DNA of 64,000 nt from Rhodoplanes sp. Z2-YC6860. Lineage in GTDB: Bacteria > Pseudomonadota > Alphaproteobacteria > Rhizobiales > Xanthobacteraceae. The notes beneath the pieces are model-generated. The model did not search any database, was not told where the DNA came from, and saw only the letters and a program-made list of their open reading frames with translations. The stretch is taken from contig NZ_CP007440.1 in assembly GCF_001579845.1 (NCBI RefSeq), positions 2,998,029 to 3,062,028 of the forward strand, given 5' to 3'. Shown here piece by piece: positions 51,318 through 62,588 of the stretch (the first letter of the stretch is position 1; the number at the start of each line of letters is the position of its first letter). The position numbers and the translations under genes are program-made.

Positions 51318-53258
51318 TCAAGCAAGGCGGCCAGTCTCGACCTTGGCGGCGTCCTTGCCGAGAGCCTCGAACACCTTCTTCACGATGCCCTTCGTGTCGA
51401 GACCGGCCTTGGCATACATCGCGTTCGGCGAGTCTTGATCGATGAAGGTATCAGGCAGCACCATGGCGCGGATCTTCAGGCCGCGGTCGAGCGCACCATG
51501 GTCGGACAGCGTCTGGAACACCTGCGCGGCGAAACCGCCGATCGAGCCTTCCTCGATGGTGATCAGCACCTCGTGCTCGGCGGCGAGCCGCAGCACCAGA
51601 TCAGTGTCGAGGGGCTTGGCAAAACGCGCATCGGCCACTGTGGTGGAGAGGCCGTAGGCCGCGAGCTCTTCGGCCGCCTTCAGCGATTCCGACAGCCGCG
51701 TGCCGAGCGACAGGATCGCGATCTTGCTGCCCTCGCGGATGATGCGGCCCTTGCCGATCTCGAGCGGCTTGCCCTCGGTCGGCATCTCGACGCCGACGCC
51801 CTCGCCACGCGGATAGCGCAGCGCCGACGGACGGTCGTCGATCGCGACTTGCGTCGCGACCATGTGCACGAGGTCGGCTTCGTCGCCCGCCGCCATGATC
51901 ACCATGCCGGGCAGGCAGCCGAGATAGGCGATGTCGAACGAACCCGCATGCGTCGGGCCGTCGGCCCCGACCAGGCCGGCGCGGTCCATGGCGAAGCGCA
52001 CCGGCAGCCGCTGGATCGCGACGTCGTGCACCACCTGGTCATAGGCGCGCTGCAGGAAGGTCGAATAGATCGCGCAGAACGGCTTGTAGCCCTCGGTTGC
52101 GAGTCCTGCCGCGAACGTCACGGCGTGCTGCTCGGCGATGCCGACGTCGAAGGTCCGCTCCGGAAACACCTTCTCGAAAAGGTCGATGCCGGTGCCGGAC
52201 GGCATTGCGGCGGTGATGCCGACGATCTTGTTGTCCTTCTTGGCCTCCTTGATGAGGCTCTCGCCGAACACCTTCTGATAGGCCGGCGCATTCGATTTGG
52301 CCTTGGCCTGGATGCCGGTCGCGACGTCGAACTTGACCACGCCGTGATACTTGTCGGCGGACTTCTCGGCCGGCTCGTAGCCTTTGCCTTTCTGGGTACG
52401 GCAGTGGACGATGATCGGGCCGGTCTGGCTGTCGCGCACGTTCTTCAGCACGGGCAGCAACTGGTCCATGTTGTGGCCGTCGATCGGGCCGACATAGTAG
52501 AATCCGAGCTCTTCAAACAAAGTTCCGCCGGTGACCATGCCGCGGCTAAACTCCTCGGCGCGCAGCGCGCCGATCTCGAGCGCCTTGGGCAGGCGCTTGG
52601 CGAGCTGCTTGCCAATCTCGCGCAGCGAACGATAGGTGTGGCCGGAGAACAGCCGGGCCAGATAGCCCGCCATGGCGCCGACCGGCGGCGCAATCGACAT
52701 GTCGTTGTCGTTGAGGATGACGATCAGGCGCGAGTTCATGGCGCCGGCGTTGTTCATCGCCTCATAGGCCATGCCGGCGGTCATCGCGCCGTCTCCGATG
52801 ACCGCAATGGTGTTGTTCTTGCCGCCTGAGAGATCCCGCGCCACGGCCATGCCGAGAGCTGCCGAGATCGAGGTCGATGAATGCGCGGCGCCGAACGGGT
52901 CGTATTCGCTCTCGGCGCGCTTGGTGAAACCGGAGAGCCCGTTACCTTGGCGCAGCGTGCGGATGCGGTCGCGGCGGCCGGTCAGAATCTTATGCGGATA
53001 GGCCTGATGGCCGACGTCCCAGACGATACGGTCGGCAGGCGTGTTGAACACGTAATGCAGCGCAACCGTAAGCTCGACGACGCCGAGACCGGCGCCCAAA
53101 TGACCACCCGTGACTGCCACTGCATCGACCGTCTCGGTGCGCAATTCGTCGGCAACCTGGCGCAGCTGGCTCTCGGGTAGCCGGCGCAGATCATCTGGCG
53201 TGCGGATCTGATCAAGGAGGGGCGTCTTGGACGATTGAGCCACCAAATTCTCCACCAC
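51318..53258 (-). CDS. dxs: 1-deoxy-D-xylulose-5-phosphate synthase
   Basis: 646 residues, usual length. GTG at 53258 is the start; a second GTG follows directly. Thiamine-diphosphate motif [48 protein letters not shown] and [14 protein letters not shown] are all present. First step of isoprenoid synthesis by the MEP pathway. On the same strand downstream of xseB, a common arrangement; the 209-base gap holds no gene. Confidence 0.95.
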   Translation of the reverse strand: MVENLVAQSSKTPLLDQIRTPDDLRRLPESQLRQVADELRTETVDAVAVTGGHLGAGLGVVELTVALHYVFNTPADRIVWDVGHQAYPHKILTGRRDRIRTLRQGNGLSGFTKRAESEYDPFGAAHSSTSISAALGMAVARDLSGGKNNTIAVIGDGAMTAGMAYEAMNNAGAMNSRLIVILNDNDMSIAPPVGAMAGYLARLFSGHTYRSLREIGKQLAKRLPKALEIGALRAEEFSRGMVTGGTLFEELGFYYVGPIDGHNMDQLLPVLKNVRDSQTGPIIVHCRTQKGKGYEPAEKSADKYHGVVKFDVATGIQAKAKSNAPAYQKVFGESLIKEAKKDNKIVGITAAMPSGTGIDLFEKVFPERTFDVGIAEQHAVTFAAGLATEGYKPFCAIYSTFLQRAYDQVVHDVAIQRLPVRFAMDRAGLVGADGPTHAGSFDIAYLGCLPGMVIMAAGDEADLVHMVATQVAIDDRPSALRYPRGEGVGVEMPTEGKPLEIGKGRIIREGSKIAILSLGTRLSESLKAAEELAAYGLSTTVADARFAKPLDTDLVLRLAAEHEVLITIEEGSIGGFAAQVFQTLSDHGALDRGLKIRAMVLPDTFIDQDSPNAMYAKAGLDTKGIVKKVFEALGKDAAKVETGRLA

Positions 53259-53467
53259 AAACTATTGATACGTCGCATCTTCCGGGCGAGGCTTCTGAAT
53301 ATACCGAAACAGCGCCACAAGCCTGTTACAGTAGATTGGAACTGCCTTGTATTTCAACCAATCCTTTGGAAAAACACTAGGTTCCGCCGGGTCTTATAAT
53401 ACCAAAATATCATCACTCCGTGGCCACATGGACACAGCTTGGGCGGCTTGATGCCACAAAATAAGGC

Positions 53468-53719
53468 TTAGTTCACGTCGAGCGGTTCGGTTCCCGCGGG
53501 CTTCCCCGACGAATCCAGCGTGATCTTCTCCACCCGGGCCTCGGCCTGCCGGAGCAGTTCCTCGCAGCGCCGCTTCAATGCCTCGCCACGCTCATAGATC
53601 GCGACCGATTCCTCAAGGGGGACCTTGCCCTCCTCAAGTCGTTTGACGATGGTTTCGAGTTCCTCGATGGCCCGCTCGAACGTCAGCTTCTTGATGTCGG
53701 CGGCATTGGTGTCGGCCAT
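53468..53719 (-). CDS. xseB: Exodeoxyribonuclease VII small subunit
   Basis: 83 residues. The core [46 protein letters not shown] and QAEARVEKI match XseB. It forms the small subunit of exonuclease VII, which degrades single-stranded DNA, with XseA encoded elsewhere. Located between the HDAC-type gene upstream and dxs downstream, all on the minus strand. Confidence 0.92.
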   Translation of the reverse strand: MADTNAADIKKLTFERAIEELETIVKRLEEGKVPLEESVAIYERGEALKRRCEELLRQAEARVEKITLDSSGKPAGTEPLDVN

Positions 53720-53773
53720 GGTCGGTCTTTCGGAGGCAAGGTCAGGGCGAGTCAGTCCGGAGGTATTATAGTC

Positions 53774-54703
53774 CTATCCGCGCATCAGCGCGATGACGTG
53801 GGCCGCCGCGGACAGCGACAGGCCCTGCAGGTCATAGCCGCCTTCCAGCACTGAGACCACACTGCCGTCCGCAGTCTTGTCGGCGACCTCCATGATTTTG
53901 CGGGTGGCCCAGGCGAAGTCGTCCTCGACAAACTGGAGATTGGCGAGCGGATCGCGCTGATGGGCGTCGAAGCCTGCCGACATGATGATCAGTTCCGGAC
54001 CGAAGGCCTGAAGTCTCGGCAGGATGCGGCTCGTGAGCGCTTCCTTGAACTGTGCGCCGCCATCGCCCGGCCGCAGCGGCGCGTTGACGATGTTGTCGTG
54101 ATCGCCGCACTCGGACAGCGCGCCGGTACCGGGGTAGAGCGGCATTTGGTGTGTCGAGCAGTACATCAGCGTCGGATCGGACCAGAAGATTTCCTGCGTG
54201 CCGTTGCCGTGATGCACGTCGAAGTCGACCACGGCGACGCGATTGAGGCCGTGCTTTCGTTGCGCGTGACGCGCCGCAATCGCAGCCTGATTGAAGATGC
54301 AGAAGCCCATCGGCCGTACGGTCTCGGCATGATGGCCCGGCGGCCGGTGTGCCACGAAAGCGTTGGCGGCCTTCTTGGTAACGACCTCGTCCACCGCGAG
54401 CATCGCGCCACCGACCGCGCGCAGCGCCGCTTCCCAGCTTCCCGGCGACATCGAAGTGTCGGCGTCGAGCTGCACCATGCCTTCCTTCGGCGCAGCCTCC
54501 TTGATGGCCTCCACGTAATCGCGCGGGTGGCATAGCGTGACGGCCTCGATGTCGGCAGGCTCGGGCTGCACGCGAATGAGCGGCTGGAACTTCTCCTGCT
54601 CAAGCACGCTCTCGATGGCGCGCAGCCGGTCCGGCCGCTCCGGATGGCCGGGGCCATTGCTGTGGTTGAGCGACGCCGGATGCGAAATGAAAAGTGTCGT
54701 CAT
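53774..54703 (-). CDS. Histone-deacetylase-family protein (class II HDAC-like)
   Basis: 309 residues. ATG 54703 is chosen because GGTGGA lies 7 bases upstream; a TTG slightly further up is possible. Motifs [32 protein letters not shown] and LEGGYD carry the zinc ligands and catalytic histidines. In bacteria such enzymes act on acetylated polyamines or acetylated proteins. It is first in the HDAC-xseB-dxs minus-strand run. Confidence 0.9.
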   Translation of the reverse strand: MTTLFISHPASLNHSNGPGHPERPDRLRAIESVLEQEKFQPLIRVQPEPADIEAVTLCHPRDYVEAIKEAAPKEGMVQLDADTSMSPGSWEAALRAVGGAMLAVDEVVTKKAANAFVAHRPPGHHAETVRPMGFCIFNQAAIAARHAQRKHGLNRVAVVDFDVHHGNGTQEIFWSDPTLMYCSTHQMPLYPGTGALSECGDHDNIVNAPLRPGDGGAQFKEALTSRILPRLQAFGPELIIMSAGFDAHQRDPLANLQFVEDDFAWATRKIMEVADKTADGSVVSVLEGGYDLQGLSLSAAAHVIALMRG

Positions 54704-54863
54704 GCTGCAATCCACCAAAATGCTTCGCGAGACTTATTCCTTCGCGGCCGTCGAATCAAAGGTTCATGCCACCTTATTCCCGTCGATGTCGATTTCCCGC
54801 CGACGTGGGTACCGGGTTGCGAAAGTTTTGTATCACAAATCAGCAGTGGTTTGATATTGAACC

Positions 54864-54871
54864 ATACCAGA
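54864..54871. promoter_or_regulatory. Candidate LysR regulator site, upstream half
   Basis: ATACCAGA just upstream of the LysR gene; the reverse complement TCTGGTAT occurs at 55878-55885 in the spacer before the GS-like gene. A palindrome GGTTTGATATTGAACC (54848-54863) lies immediately next to it. LysR proteins often bind such spaced half sites near their own gene and target promoters. This is a pattern, not proof. Confidence 0.35.
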
Positions 54872-54899
54872 TGCGGGATGCTTTCTGGGTTCAAATCGA

Positions 54900-55811
54900 A
54901 TGAAGCGGAGAGTTCAGCGCAGGTCCGGCAAGTTGCTGCGCAATCGATTGCGCATGTCGCAGATCGAACTGCTCGCGGCGATGGAGCGCTCCGCGACATT
55001 GAGTGCGGCGGCCCGCGATGTGAGTCTCACGCAGCCCGCGGCATCGCGCCTGCTCAACGCGCTCGCGGCCGATCTCGGTATGGCGCTGTTCGAGCGCGTG
55101 GGGCGCACGCTCAAGCCGACCGCCGCAGGCCAGGCGCTGGTCCGGAAGGCAGCCGAATTCGTTGCCGATCTGGACCGGACGCAGAGCGATCTTGAAGCCA
55201 TCGACGAAGGTCTGATCGGCACGACCAGCATCGGCGCAGGTGTCAGCTCCTGTTATGTGCTGGTGCCGCGCGCCGTCACCTTGCTGATGAAGGCTGCGCC
55301 GCGCATCGCGGTTTCGATCCGCGAGGGCGGCATGGACGAACTCGCGGCGCGCCTGCGGGAAGGCCGGATCGATCTGCTGGTCGGGCGTTTCGAGAACGAA
55401 ACCCCGTACCAGGACATCGTCATCGAGAAGCTCTACAACCCGTCGGTCAAAGTCGTCTGCGGACCGCAGCATCCGCTGGCCCGGAAGCGAAACCCCGCAT
55501 GGGTGGAGTTGCTTCAGGAGCCATGGATCGTGCCGGAAAGCGGCACGCCGATGCGCAGTGCCGTCGAGGCGCTGTTTCGGCGGCAGGGGGCCCGCCCGCA
55601 ATCATCCCTGGTCGAGTGCTCGGCCATTCAGGCGAACGTGGCTCTGCTGAACAGCCTCAACCTGATCTGGGTGCTATCGGAAGATGTGTCGGAATACTTC
55701 GCCCGCCTCGGTGCGCTTCATATCGTCAATGTGCCGGAATTGGATGCGCCGGGTCCGTTCATCGTCGCCACTTGCGCCACCGTCGCTTGTCGCCGGCCGC
55801 CCGGCGCATGA
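54900..55811 (+). CDS. LysR-family transcriptional regulator of the GS-like/Rieske cluster
   Basis: 303 residues. The helix-turn-helix lies at about 19-77 (QIELLAAMERSATLSAAARD, LTQPAASRLLNALAADLG), followed by ALFERVGRTLKPTAAG and the effector-binding domain. The first 18 residues (KRRVQRRSGKLLRNRLR) are very basic. It precedes the GS-like and Rieske genes on the same strand with a 139-base spacer, so it probably controls them. Confidence 0.9.
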   Translation: MKRRVQRRSGKLLRNRLRMSQIELLAAMERSATLSAAARDVSLTQPAASRLLNALAADLGMALFERVGRTLKPTAAGQALVRKAAEFVADLDRTQSDLEAIDEGLIGTTSIGAGVSSCYVLVPRAVTLLMKAAPRIAVSIREGGMDELAARLREGRIDLLVGRFENETPYQDIVIEKLYNPSVKVVCGPQHPLARKRNPAWVELLQEPWIVPESGTPMRSAVEALFRRQGARPQSSLVECSAIQANVALLNSLNLIWVLSEDVSEYFARLGALHIVNVPELDAPGPFIVATCATVACRRPPGA

Positions 55812-55877
55812 GGGAATGCCTGTTCGAGGCGGCAAAGCTCAAGCCGCGGCGGCGATGAAGTCGGAACACATATCATT

Positions 55878-55885
55878 TCTGGTAT
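55878..55885. promoter_or_regulatory. Candidate LysR regulator site before the GS-like gene
   Basis: TCTGGTAT, reverse complement of the ATACCAGA upstream of the LysR gene. The region also repeats ATCATTT (55873, 55902), giving a cluster of short repeats in front of the first catabolic gene. Binding by the adjacent LysR protein is inferred. Confidence 0.35.
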
Positions 55886-55950
55886 CATTCATGGCCAACA
55901 AATCATTTGAAGTATCCGGTTGCCATTCCGCATAATTCGGAAAATCGGGG

Positions 55951-57468
55951 ATGGGACTTTCTGGGCAGTTGCTGATGGCGCGCGGTGAAGGATTTATTCA
56001 AAAGCACGGTCTTTGGACCGACGATCAGCACCGCCAGGCTGCGGCGATCAGGGAGCGCGCCGAGAAGGACAAGCTGAAGCTCTTTCGGCTGGCCTGGGCC
56101 GATCCGCATGGCGCCTCGCGTGCGAAGACATTGACGGCGCCGGCGTTTTTCGGGGCGCTCGAGAGCGGCCACAACACCAATGTCGCGACCACGACGCTCG
56201 ACGCCTCCGGCGCACGGACGTTCGCGTCGTTCACGCGCGGCGGCGGCATGGGCCTCGACGAGATGACCGGCTCGCCCAACATGATCATCGTGCCGGATCC
56301 GGCGACCTTCCGCGTCCTGCCCTGGGAGCCGGACGTCGGCTGGGTGCTCTGCGACGAATATTTCACGTCCGGCGTGCCATTTCACTTTTCGCCGCGTCAG
56401 CTTTTACGCAAGCAACTCGCGCGACTTTCGGCCCGCAAGCTTCGTTGCATGGTCGGGCTCGAGGTCGAGTGGTATCTGCTCGCGCTGGCCGATCCGCATC
56501 TGACCGGCGAACACGTCGGGGCCCCAGGCTTGAAAGGCCGAGCGCCATCGACCTATCCGGTCGAGCCGGGCTTTTCGTTTCATTCCGAGTCCAACATGGA
56601 CTTGATGCACAAGCCGGTTGCAGCGCTGGCCGACGCGCTGGAGAAGCTTGGCTTGCCGCTCCGCTCCATCGAAAACGAATGGGGACCGGGCCAGCTCGAA
56701 TGCACGTTTGCGCCGCGCGAGGCGCTGGAAGCCGCCGACAATCTGGTGCTGTTCCGCACCGCCACGCGGCAGCTCGCGCGCCGAATGGGTTATCTTGCGA
56801 CGTTCATGAGCAGGCCTGCCCTGAAGGGCTATTACTCCAGCGGCTGGCATCTGCATCAATCACTGGTCGATGCGGCGACCGGCAACAACGCCTTCATGCC
56901 CGATGCCGAAGGCAAGCCGCTGTCATGGACGGGGCTTGCCTATCTCGGCGGCCTGATGCACCACGCGCTGCCTTCCACGGTTTTCGCCAATCCGACGATC
57001 AACGGCTACCGGCGCTTTCGGATGAATTCGCTCGCGCCGGATCGCGTCGCCTGGTGCTCGGACCATCGCGGCGTCATGCTGCGCGTGCTCGGCGCGGTAA
57101 ATGATCCCGCCAGTCGGATCGAGAATCGGATCGGCGAGCCTTCAGCCAATCCATATCTCTACATCGTCTCGCAGATCGTCGCGGGCCTCGACGGCATCGA
57201 CAGCAAGCGCGACCCGGGACCGCCGGACACCGATCCGTATTCCACCAAACATCCGATGCTGCCGAAAAGCCTCGGAGACGCGCTCGTGCTGATGGAAAAG
57301 GATGCGCTGTTCCGAGACGAACTCGGGCCAATCTTCGTCGACTACTACGTCAAGCTGAAGCGGACCGAGCTTGCGCGTTACGAAAAGTTCGCAGCCGACA
57401 ACAACATCGATCCTGCATCCGACGAGACGACGGCCTGGGAGCAAGACGAGTACCTGGACTTCTTTTAA
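55951..57468 (+). CDS. Glutamine-synthetase-like amide ligase (TdnQ/AtdA1/PuuA-like)
   Basis: 505 residues. The GS catalytic fold is clear: metal-site CMVGLEVEWYLLALAD, SIENEWGPGQLECTFAP, ALKGYYSSGWHLHQSLVD, and the ATP/glutamate segments RVLGAVNDPASRIENRIGEP. It is longer than PuuA and not near nitrogen genes. In aniline degradation operons (TdnQ/AtdA1), such enzymes form gamma-glutamylanilide before a Rieske dioxygenase acts, and a Rieske pair follows here directly. An amine substrate ligated to glutamate is therefore likely, but not identified. Confidence 0.87.
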   Translation: MGLSGQLLMARGEGFIQKHGLWTDDQHRQAAAIRERAEKDKLKLFRLAWADPHGASRAKTLTAPAFFGALESGHNTNVATTTLDASGARTFASFTRGGGMGLDEMTGSPNMIIVPDPATFRVLPWEPDVGWVLCDEYFTSGVPFHFSPRQLLRKQLARLSARKLRCMVGLEVEWYLLALADPHLTGEHVGAPGLKGRAPSTYPVEPGFSFHSESNMDLMHKPVAALADALEKLGLPLRSIENEWGPGQLECTFAPREALEAADNLVLFRTATRQLARRMGYLATFMSRPALKGYYSSGWHLHQSLVDAATGNNAFMPDAEGKPLSWTGLAYLGGLMHHALPSTVFANPTINGYRRFRMNSLAPDRVAWCSDHRGVMLRVLGAVNDPASRIENRIGEPSANPYLYIVSQIVAGLDGIDSKRDPGPPDTDPYSTKHPMLPKSLGDALVLMEKDALFRDELGPIFVDYYVKLKRTELARYEKFAADNNIDPASDETTAWEQDEYLDFF

Positions 57469-57502
57469 CGCCCACACGGTCTACGTGATGGAGGAGGCGG
57501 CT

Positions 57503-58885
57503 ATGACGCTCGAACGTTCCAAGGCTCCTGCGCGTCTGCAGAATGCCCCGCTCTACGATTGGGACGAACTGGTGCAGGAGGATCGTGTCCATCGCCTGAT
57601 CTACACCGATCCCGCGGTGTTCGATGCCGAGATGGTCAACGTGTTCGGCGGCACGTGGGTGTACCTCGCCCATGAGAGCCAGATTCCCAACCCGAACGAT
57701 TTCATCACCGGAAAGCTCGGCCTGCGTCCGCTGATCATCACACGAGACGAGAACGGCCAGATCCGCGCGCTCTATAACCGCTGCACCCACCGTGGCACGA
57801 CGCTCTGCCGGTGGGACAAGGGCAACAGCCGGTCGTTCCAATGTCCGTATCACGGCTGGAATTTTCTCAACACCGGCAAGCTTCGCGGCGTGCCTTGGCC
57901 GGATGGCTATGCATCGAAGCTCGTCCAGGAGGATAAATTCAATCTCGCGCAGGTGCCGCGCGTTGAATCCTATCGCGGCTTCATTTTTGGCACGCTCAAC
58001 ATGGAGGCGCCGTCGCTCCCCGATCATCTCGGTCCGATCAAGAAGCCGATCGACGAGTGGCTCGATCGAAACCCCGGCGGCAAGGTCATCGTCTGCGAGG
58101 CCAATCGGCTCAAATTCAAGGGCAATTGGAAGCTCGCCTACGACAATTCCGGCGACGGTTATCATGTTATCTTCTCGCACCGCTCCCTGATCCAGACCGA
58201 GAACCGGTTCGCCGACGAGGCCACCAAGAAGGGGATGAGCTACTATCAGAATTCCCCGGACACGCTGCCGATGTATTGCCAGTACATGGGCAACGGCCAT
58301 CACTTCAAGGACAAGCGCCCCAATCTCGAAGCGCGTCCGGGAGGCTTATGGGCCATCGAGTCGCTGCATCCGGGCATGGAGCATGTGCAAGACAAGCTCC
58401 GCAGCCGCTACGGCGCGCGCGCCGAGACCATGCTTGATCTCGCGGGCTCCGAGCCGGTCAACATCAACGTGTTTCCGAACCTGTCGCTGCTCGGCAATCA
58501 CATCCAGGTGTTCCAGCCGGTGGCGTTCGATGAGACCGACGCGATCTGGTACGGCACCAAGATCGAGGACGTCGATGGCACGCTCGGCGAGGAGGTGCTG
58601 ACCGACATCAATGCGCTGCGCATGCGCACGCAGGAGGGTTTTCCGAACTTCGGCGAGGTCGACGATGTGACGAATTTCGAGCAGATCCAGCGCGGTCTCG
58701 CCGCGGCGGAGGACGAGTGGATCTACATGAATCGAGGCTATGCGATTCCAGATCGCATCCACACGCTGGAGGACGGCACGATCAAGGGGCCTGCGACCGA
58801 CGAACTGTTCATGCGTGAATACATCCGCGAGTGGAAGCGGCTGATGAAGGCCGAGCCCGACATCGCGATCCGGCGGGAGGTTTGA
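57503..58885 (+). CDS. Rieske non-haem iron oxygenase, alpha subunit
   Basis: 460 residues from ATG 57503 with GGAGG 5 bases upstream. Rieske cluster ligands C94, H96, C114 and H117 (NRCTHRGTT and FQCPYHGWNF). The mononuclear iron site is DGYHVIFSH with D218, H221 and H226. Length and layout are those of BenA/aniline-type dioxygenase alpha subunits. It would dioxygenate an aromatic ring. No reductase or ferredoxin gene is in the window. Confidence 0.92.
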   Translation: MTLERSKAPARLQNAPLYDWDELVQEDRVHRLIYTDPAVFDAEMVNVFGGTWVYLAHESQIPNPNDFITGKLGLRPLIITRDENGQIRALYNRCTHRGTTLCRWDKGNSRSFQCPYHGWNFLNTGKLRGVPWPDGYASKLVQEDKFNLAQVPRVESYRGFIFGTLNMEAPSLPDHLGPIKKPIDEWLDRNPGGKVIVCEANRLKFKGNWKLAYDNSGDGYHVIFSHRSLIQTENRFADEATKKGMSYYQNSPDTLPMYCQYMGNGHHFKDKRPNLEARPGGLWAIESLHPGMEHVQDKLRSRYGARAETMLDLAGSEPVNINVFPNLSLLGNHIQVFQPVAFDETDAIWYGTKIEDVDGTLGEEVLTDINALRMRTQEGFPNFGEVDDVTNFEQIQRGLAAAEDEWIYMNRGYAIPDRIHTLEDGTIKGPATDELFMREYIREWKRLMKAEPDIAIRREV

Positions 58886-58886
58886 G

Positions 58887-59477
58887 ATGAACGCGCCCGC
58901 CCGAGACCCGTCACGGTCGTCCTACTATGTCACCAACGACTTCTATCTGGAGCTGATCGCCGATTTTGCCGACTGGCAGGTCGACGAAAGAAGTGTCGAG
59001 GATTGCGCAGAGCGCGACAGGTTCCGGCGGCTCATTGAGCAGGAGGCGCGCCTGCTTGACCGGCTTCTCTATGAGGAATGGCTTGCCCTCTACACGCCTG
59101 AATGTGCCTATTGGGTGCCATCCACGCCGGAAGGCGGCGATCCGCGCACCGAGATCTCCGTGATGTTCGACGATCGGCGACGGCTGGAGGACCGCATCTA
59201 TCGGCTGCGGACGGGTTATGCCTGGTCGCAGGCGCCGTCGTCGCGGACGTCCCGGATCGTCTCGAACGTCGAGGTGTTCAAAAGCGCTCGCGACGACCAG
59301 CGCATGGTGCGCTCGAACTTCGCCATCAGCGAATTCTGGGACGGGGAAATCAGAATGCTCGCCGGCTGGACCGGCCACCGCTTCCGGCAGCATGGCGGCG
59401 CGTGGAAGATTTCCGCCAAGCAGGTCAACCTGCTGAATTGCGATCAATGCATCCGCAATCCGAGTATCGTTCTGTAA
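58887..59477 (+). CDS. Aromatic-ring-hydroxylating dioxygenase, beta subunit
   Basis: 196 residues, one base after the alpha stop. The N-terminal VDERSVEDCAERDRFRRLIE and LDRLLYEEWLALYTPECAYW segments and C-terminal WKISAKQVNLLNCDQ match the cone-fold small subunits (BenB type), which stabilise the alpha-beta hexamer and do not catalyse. Tight spacing means alpha and beta are co-translated. Confidence 0.9.
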   Translation: MNAPARDPSRSSYYVTNDFYLELIADFADWQVDERSVEDCAERDRFRRLIEQEARLLDRLLYEEWLALYTPECAYWVPSTPEGGDPRTEISVMFDDRRRLEDRIYRLRTGYAWSQAPSSRTSRIVSNVEVFKSARDDQRMVRSNFAISEFWDGEIRMLAGWTGHRFRQHGGAWKISAKQVNLLNCDQCIRNPSIVL

Positions 59478-59485
59478 GAGCGCCG

Positions 59486-59755
59486 ATGCCGACGGTCGAG
59501 ATCTATACAACGCGGTTCTGTCCCTACTGCAACGCCGCCAAGGCGCTGCTGAAGCGCAAGGGCATTGCCTTCACCGAGATCGACATTGCAGCCAACTGGG
59601 AGCGCCGCGACGAGATGGTGCAGCGTGCCAGCGGTCAGGCCACGGTGCCGCAGATTTTTGTTGGCGGACGTCATGTTGGTGGCAACGCCGAGTTGCAGCG
59701 ACTTGATGCCAGCGGCGAACTCGACGCTGTTTTTGAGATACCGACAACGACCTGA
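59486..59755 (+). CDS. grxC: Glutaredoxin
   Basis: 89 residues. Active site TTRFCPYCNAA (C12, C15), then ATVPQIFVGGRHVGGNAELQRL, as in glutaredoxin 3. It begins 8 bases after the oxygenase beta stop, so it is part of this catabolic unit. Glutaredoxins reduce disulfides or carry iron-sulfur clusters; here it might support Rieske cluster assembly or a thiol step, which is inference. Confidence 0.88.
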   Translation: MPTVEIYTTRFCPYCNAAKALLKRKGIAFTEIDIAANWERRDEMVQRASGQATVPQIFVGGRHVGGNAELQRLDASGELDAVFEIPTTT

Positions 59756-59757
59756 AG

Positions 59758-60627
59758 TTATTCCCACCGCTTTCCGGAAATGCTGACTCCCGGTGGAGGA
59801 TCGCTGTCCGGCACGAAGAATGTTCCGGCCAGCGGTTCGCCCGGCACCGCGCGGTAGTGCTCGAAATCGGTGACGCCTTCGCCTGCGAGGAACGTGTCGT
59901 CGATCAGGAAATAGCCGGTGAAGCTTTTTGCGGGCTTGTGAAAGATCGCATAGGCTGCGTCCGCCATGATCTCGGGCTTGCGCGACATGCGCATCACGCG
60001 GTCGCCGCCGAGCAGGTTCTTGATCGCTGCCGTGGCAATGGTGGCGCGAGGCCACAGCGCGTTCACGGCGATGCCTTTGTCGCGCAGTTCGCCGGCGAGG
60101 CCGAGCACGACCAGACTCATGCCGTATTTGGCGATGGAATAGCCGGTCGAGCCCGCGAACCATTTCTCCTGCATGTCGAGCGGCGGCGAGTTCATCAGGA
60201 TGTGCGGGTTTTGTGCCTTCTCGAGATACGGAATGGCATATTTCGACACCATGAAGGTGCCGCGTGTGTTGATCGCCTGCATCAGGTCGTAGCGCTTCAT
60301 ATCGGTGTCGGCGACCGGAGTGCGCGACACCGCGCTGGCGTTGTTGATCACGATGTCGACGCCGCCGAATGTCTGCGCCGTCTGATCGAGCGCGGTCTTC
60401 ACGGCGGTCTCTTCGCGCACATCCACCACCAGGGGCAGGGCGCGGCCGCCCGCCTTCTCGATCTGTTCGGCCGCCGTGTAGATCGTGCCTTCGAGCTTCG
60501 GATGCGGCGTCTCGGTTTTGGCAGCGATCGCGATGTTGGCGCCGTCGCGCGCGGCGCGGAGCGCAATCGCGAGGCCGATACCGCGCGACGCACCGGTGAT
60601 GAAAAGAGTCTTGCCGTTGAGCGACAT
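59758..60627 (-). CDS. Short-chain dehydrogenase, HSDL2-like
   Basis: 289 residues. TGASRGIGLA, NNASAVSRTP and the active site YSIAKYG. The length and the C-terminal DDTFLAGEGVTDFEHYRAVPG-type block match the HSDL2-like SDR group (hydroxysteroid or fatty acid related). Convergent with the glutaredoxin gene, 2 bases apart. It ends near the acyl-CoA dehydrogenase gene, which lies upstream on the same strand, 29 bases away. Confidence 0.87.
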   Translation of the reverse strand: MSLNGKTLFITGASRGIGLAIALRAARDGANIAIAAKTETPHPKLEGTIYTAAEQIEKAGGRALPLVVDVREETAVKTALDQTAQTFGGVDIVINNASAVSRTPVADTDMKRYDLMQAINTRGTFMVSKYAIPYLEKAQNPHILMNSPPLDMQEKWFAGSTGYSIAKYGMSLVVLGLAGELRDKGIAVNALWPRATIATAAIKNLLGGDRVMRMSRKPEIMADAAYAIFHKPAKSFTGYFLIDDTFLAGEGVTDFEHYRAVPGEPLAGTFFVPDSDPPPGVSISGKRWE

Positions 60628-60656
60628 GCGGCCCTCGCTATAAATCGATGCGGGGA

Positions 60657-62420
<1,764 letters not shown>

Positions 62421-62486
62421 AGCGTGATCCTAGTCTTGGAGGCTGCGTCGTCAATCATGGTGGGCAGCGCTATGGTTGCCGTCCTG

Positions 62487-62588
62487 GATCTCAAGACGAG
62501 GCCATCGCCGGCCGAATTCGGCGCCTGTATGCCTGCGGACATGAAATGGCAGCGCGTCGTGAAGGATGGCTGCATCAAATCGGAATAG
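62487..62588 (+). pseudogene. Decayed C-terminal fragment of a Bug-family protein
   Basis: The plus-strand frame ending at TAG 62586-62588 reads PSPAEFGACMPADMKWQRVV, then KDGCIKSE. It closely matches the usual end of Bug proteins (xPAEFxxFxxxExxKWxxVVKxAGIKxE), with substitutions. No upstream domain remains and there is no plausible start, so this looks like the remnant of a lost Bug gene next to an intact one in the opposite direction. Identification rests on pattern similarity only. Confidence 0.6.
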
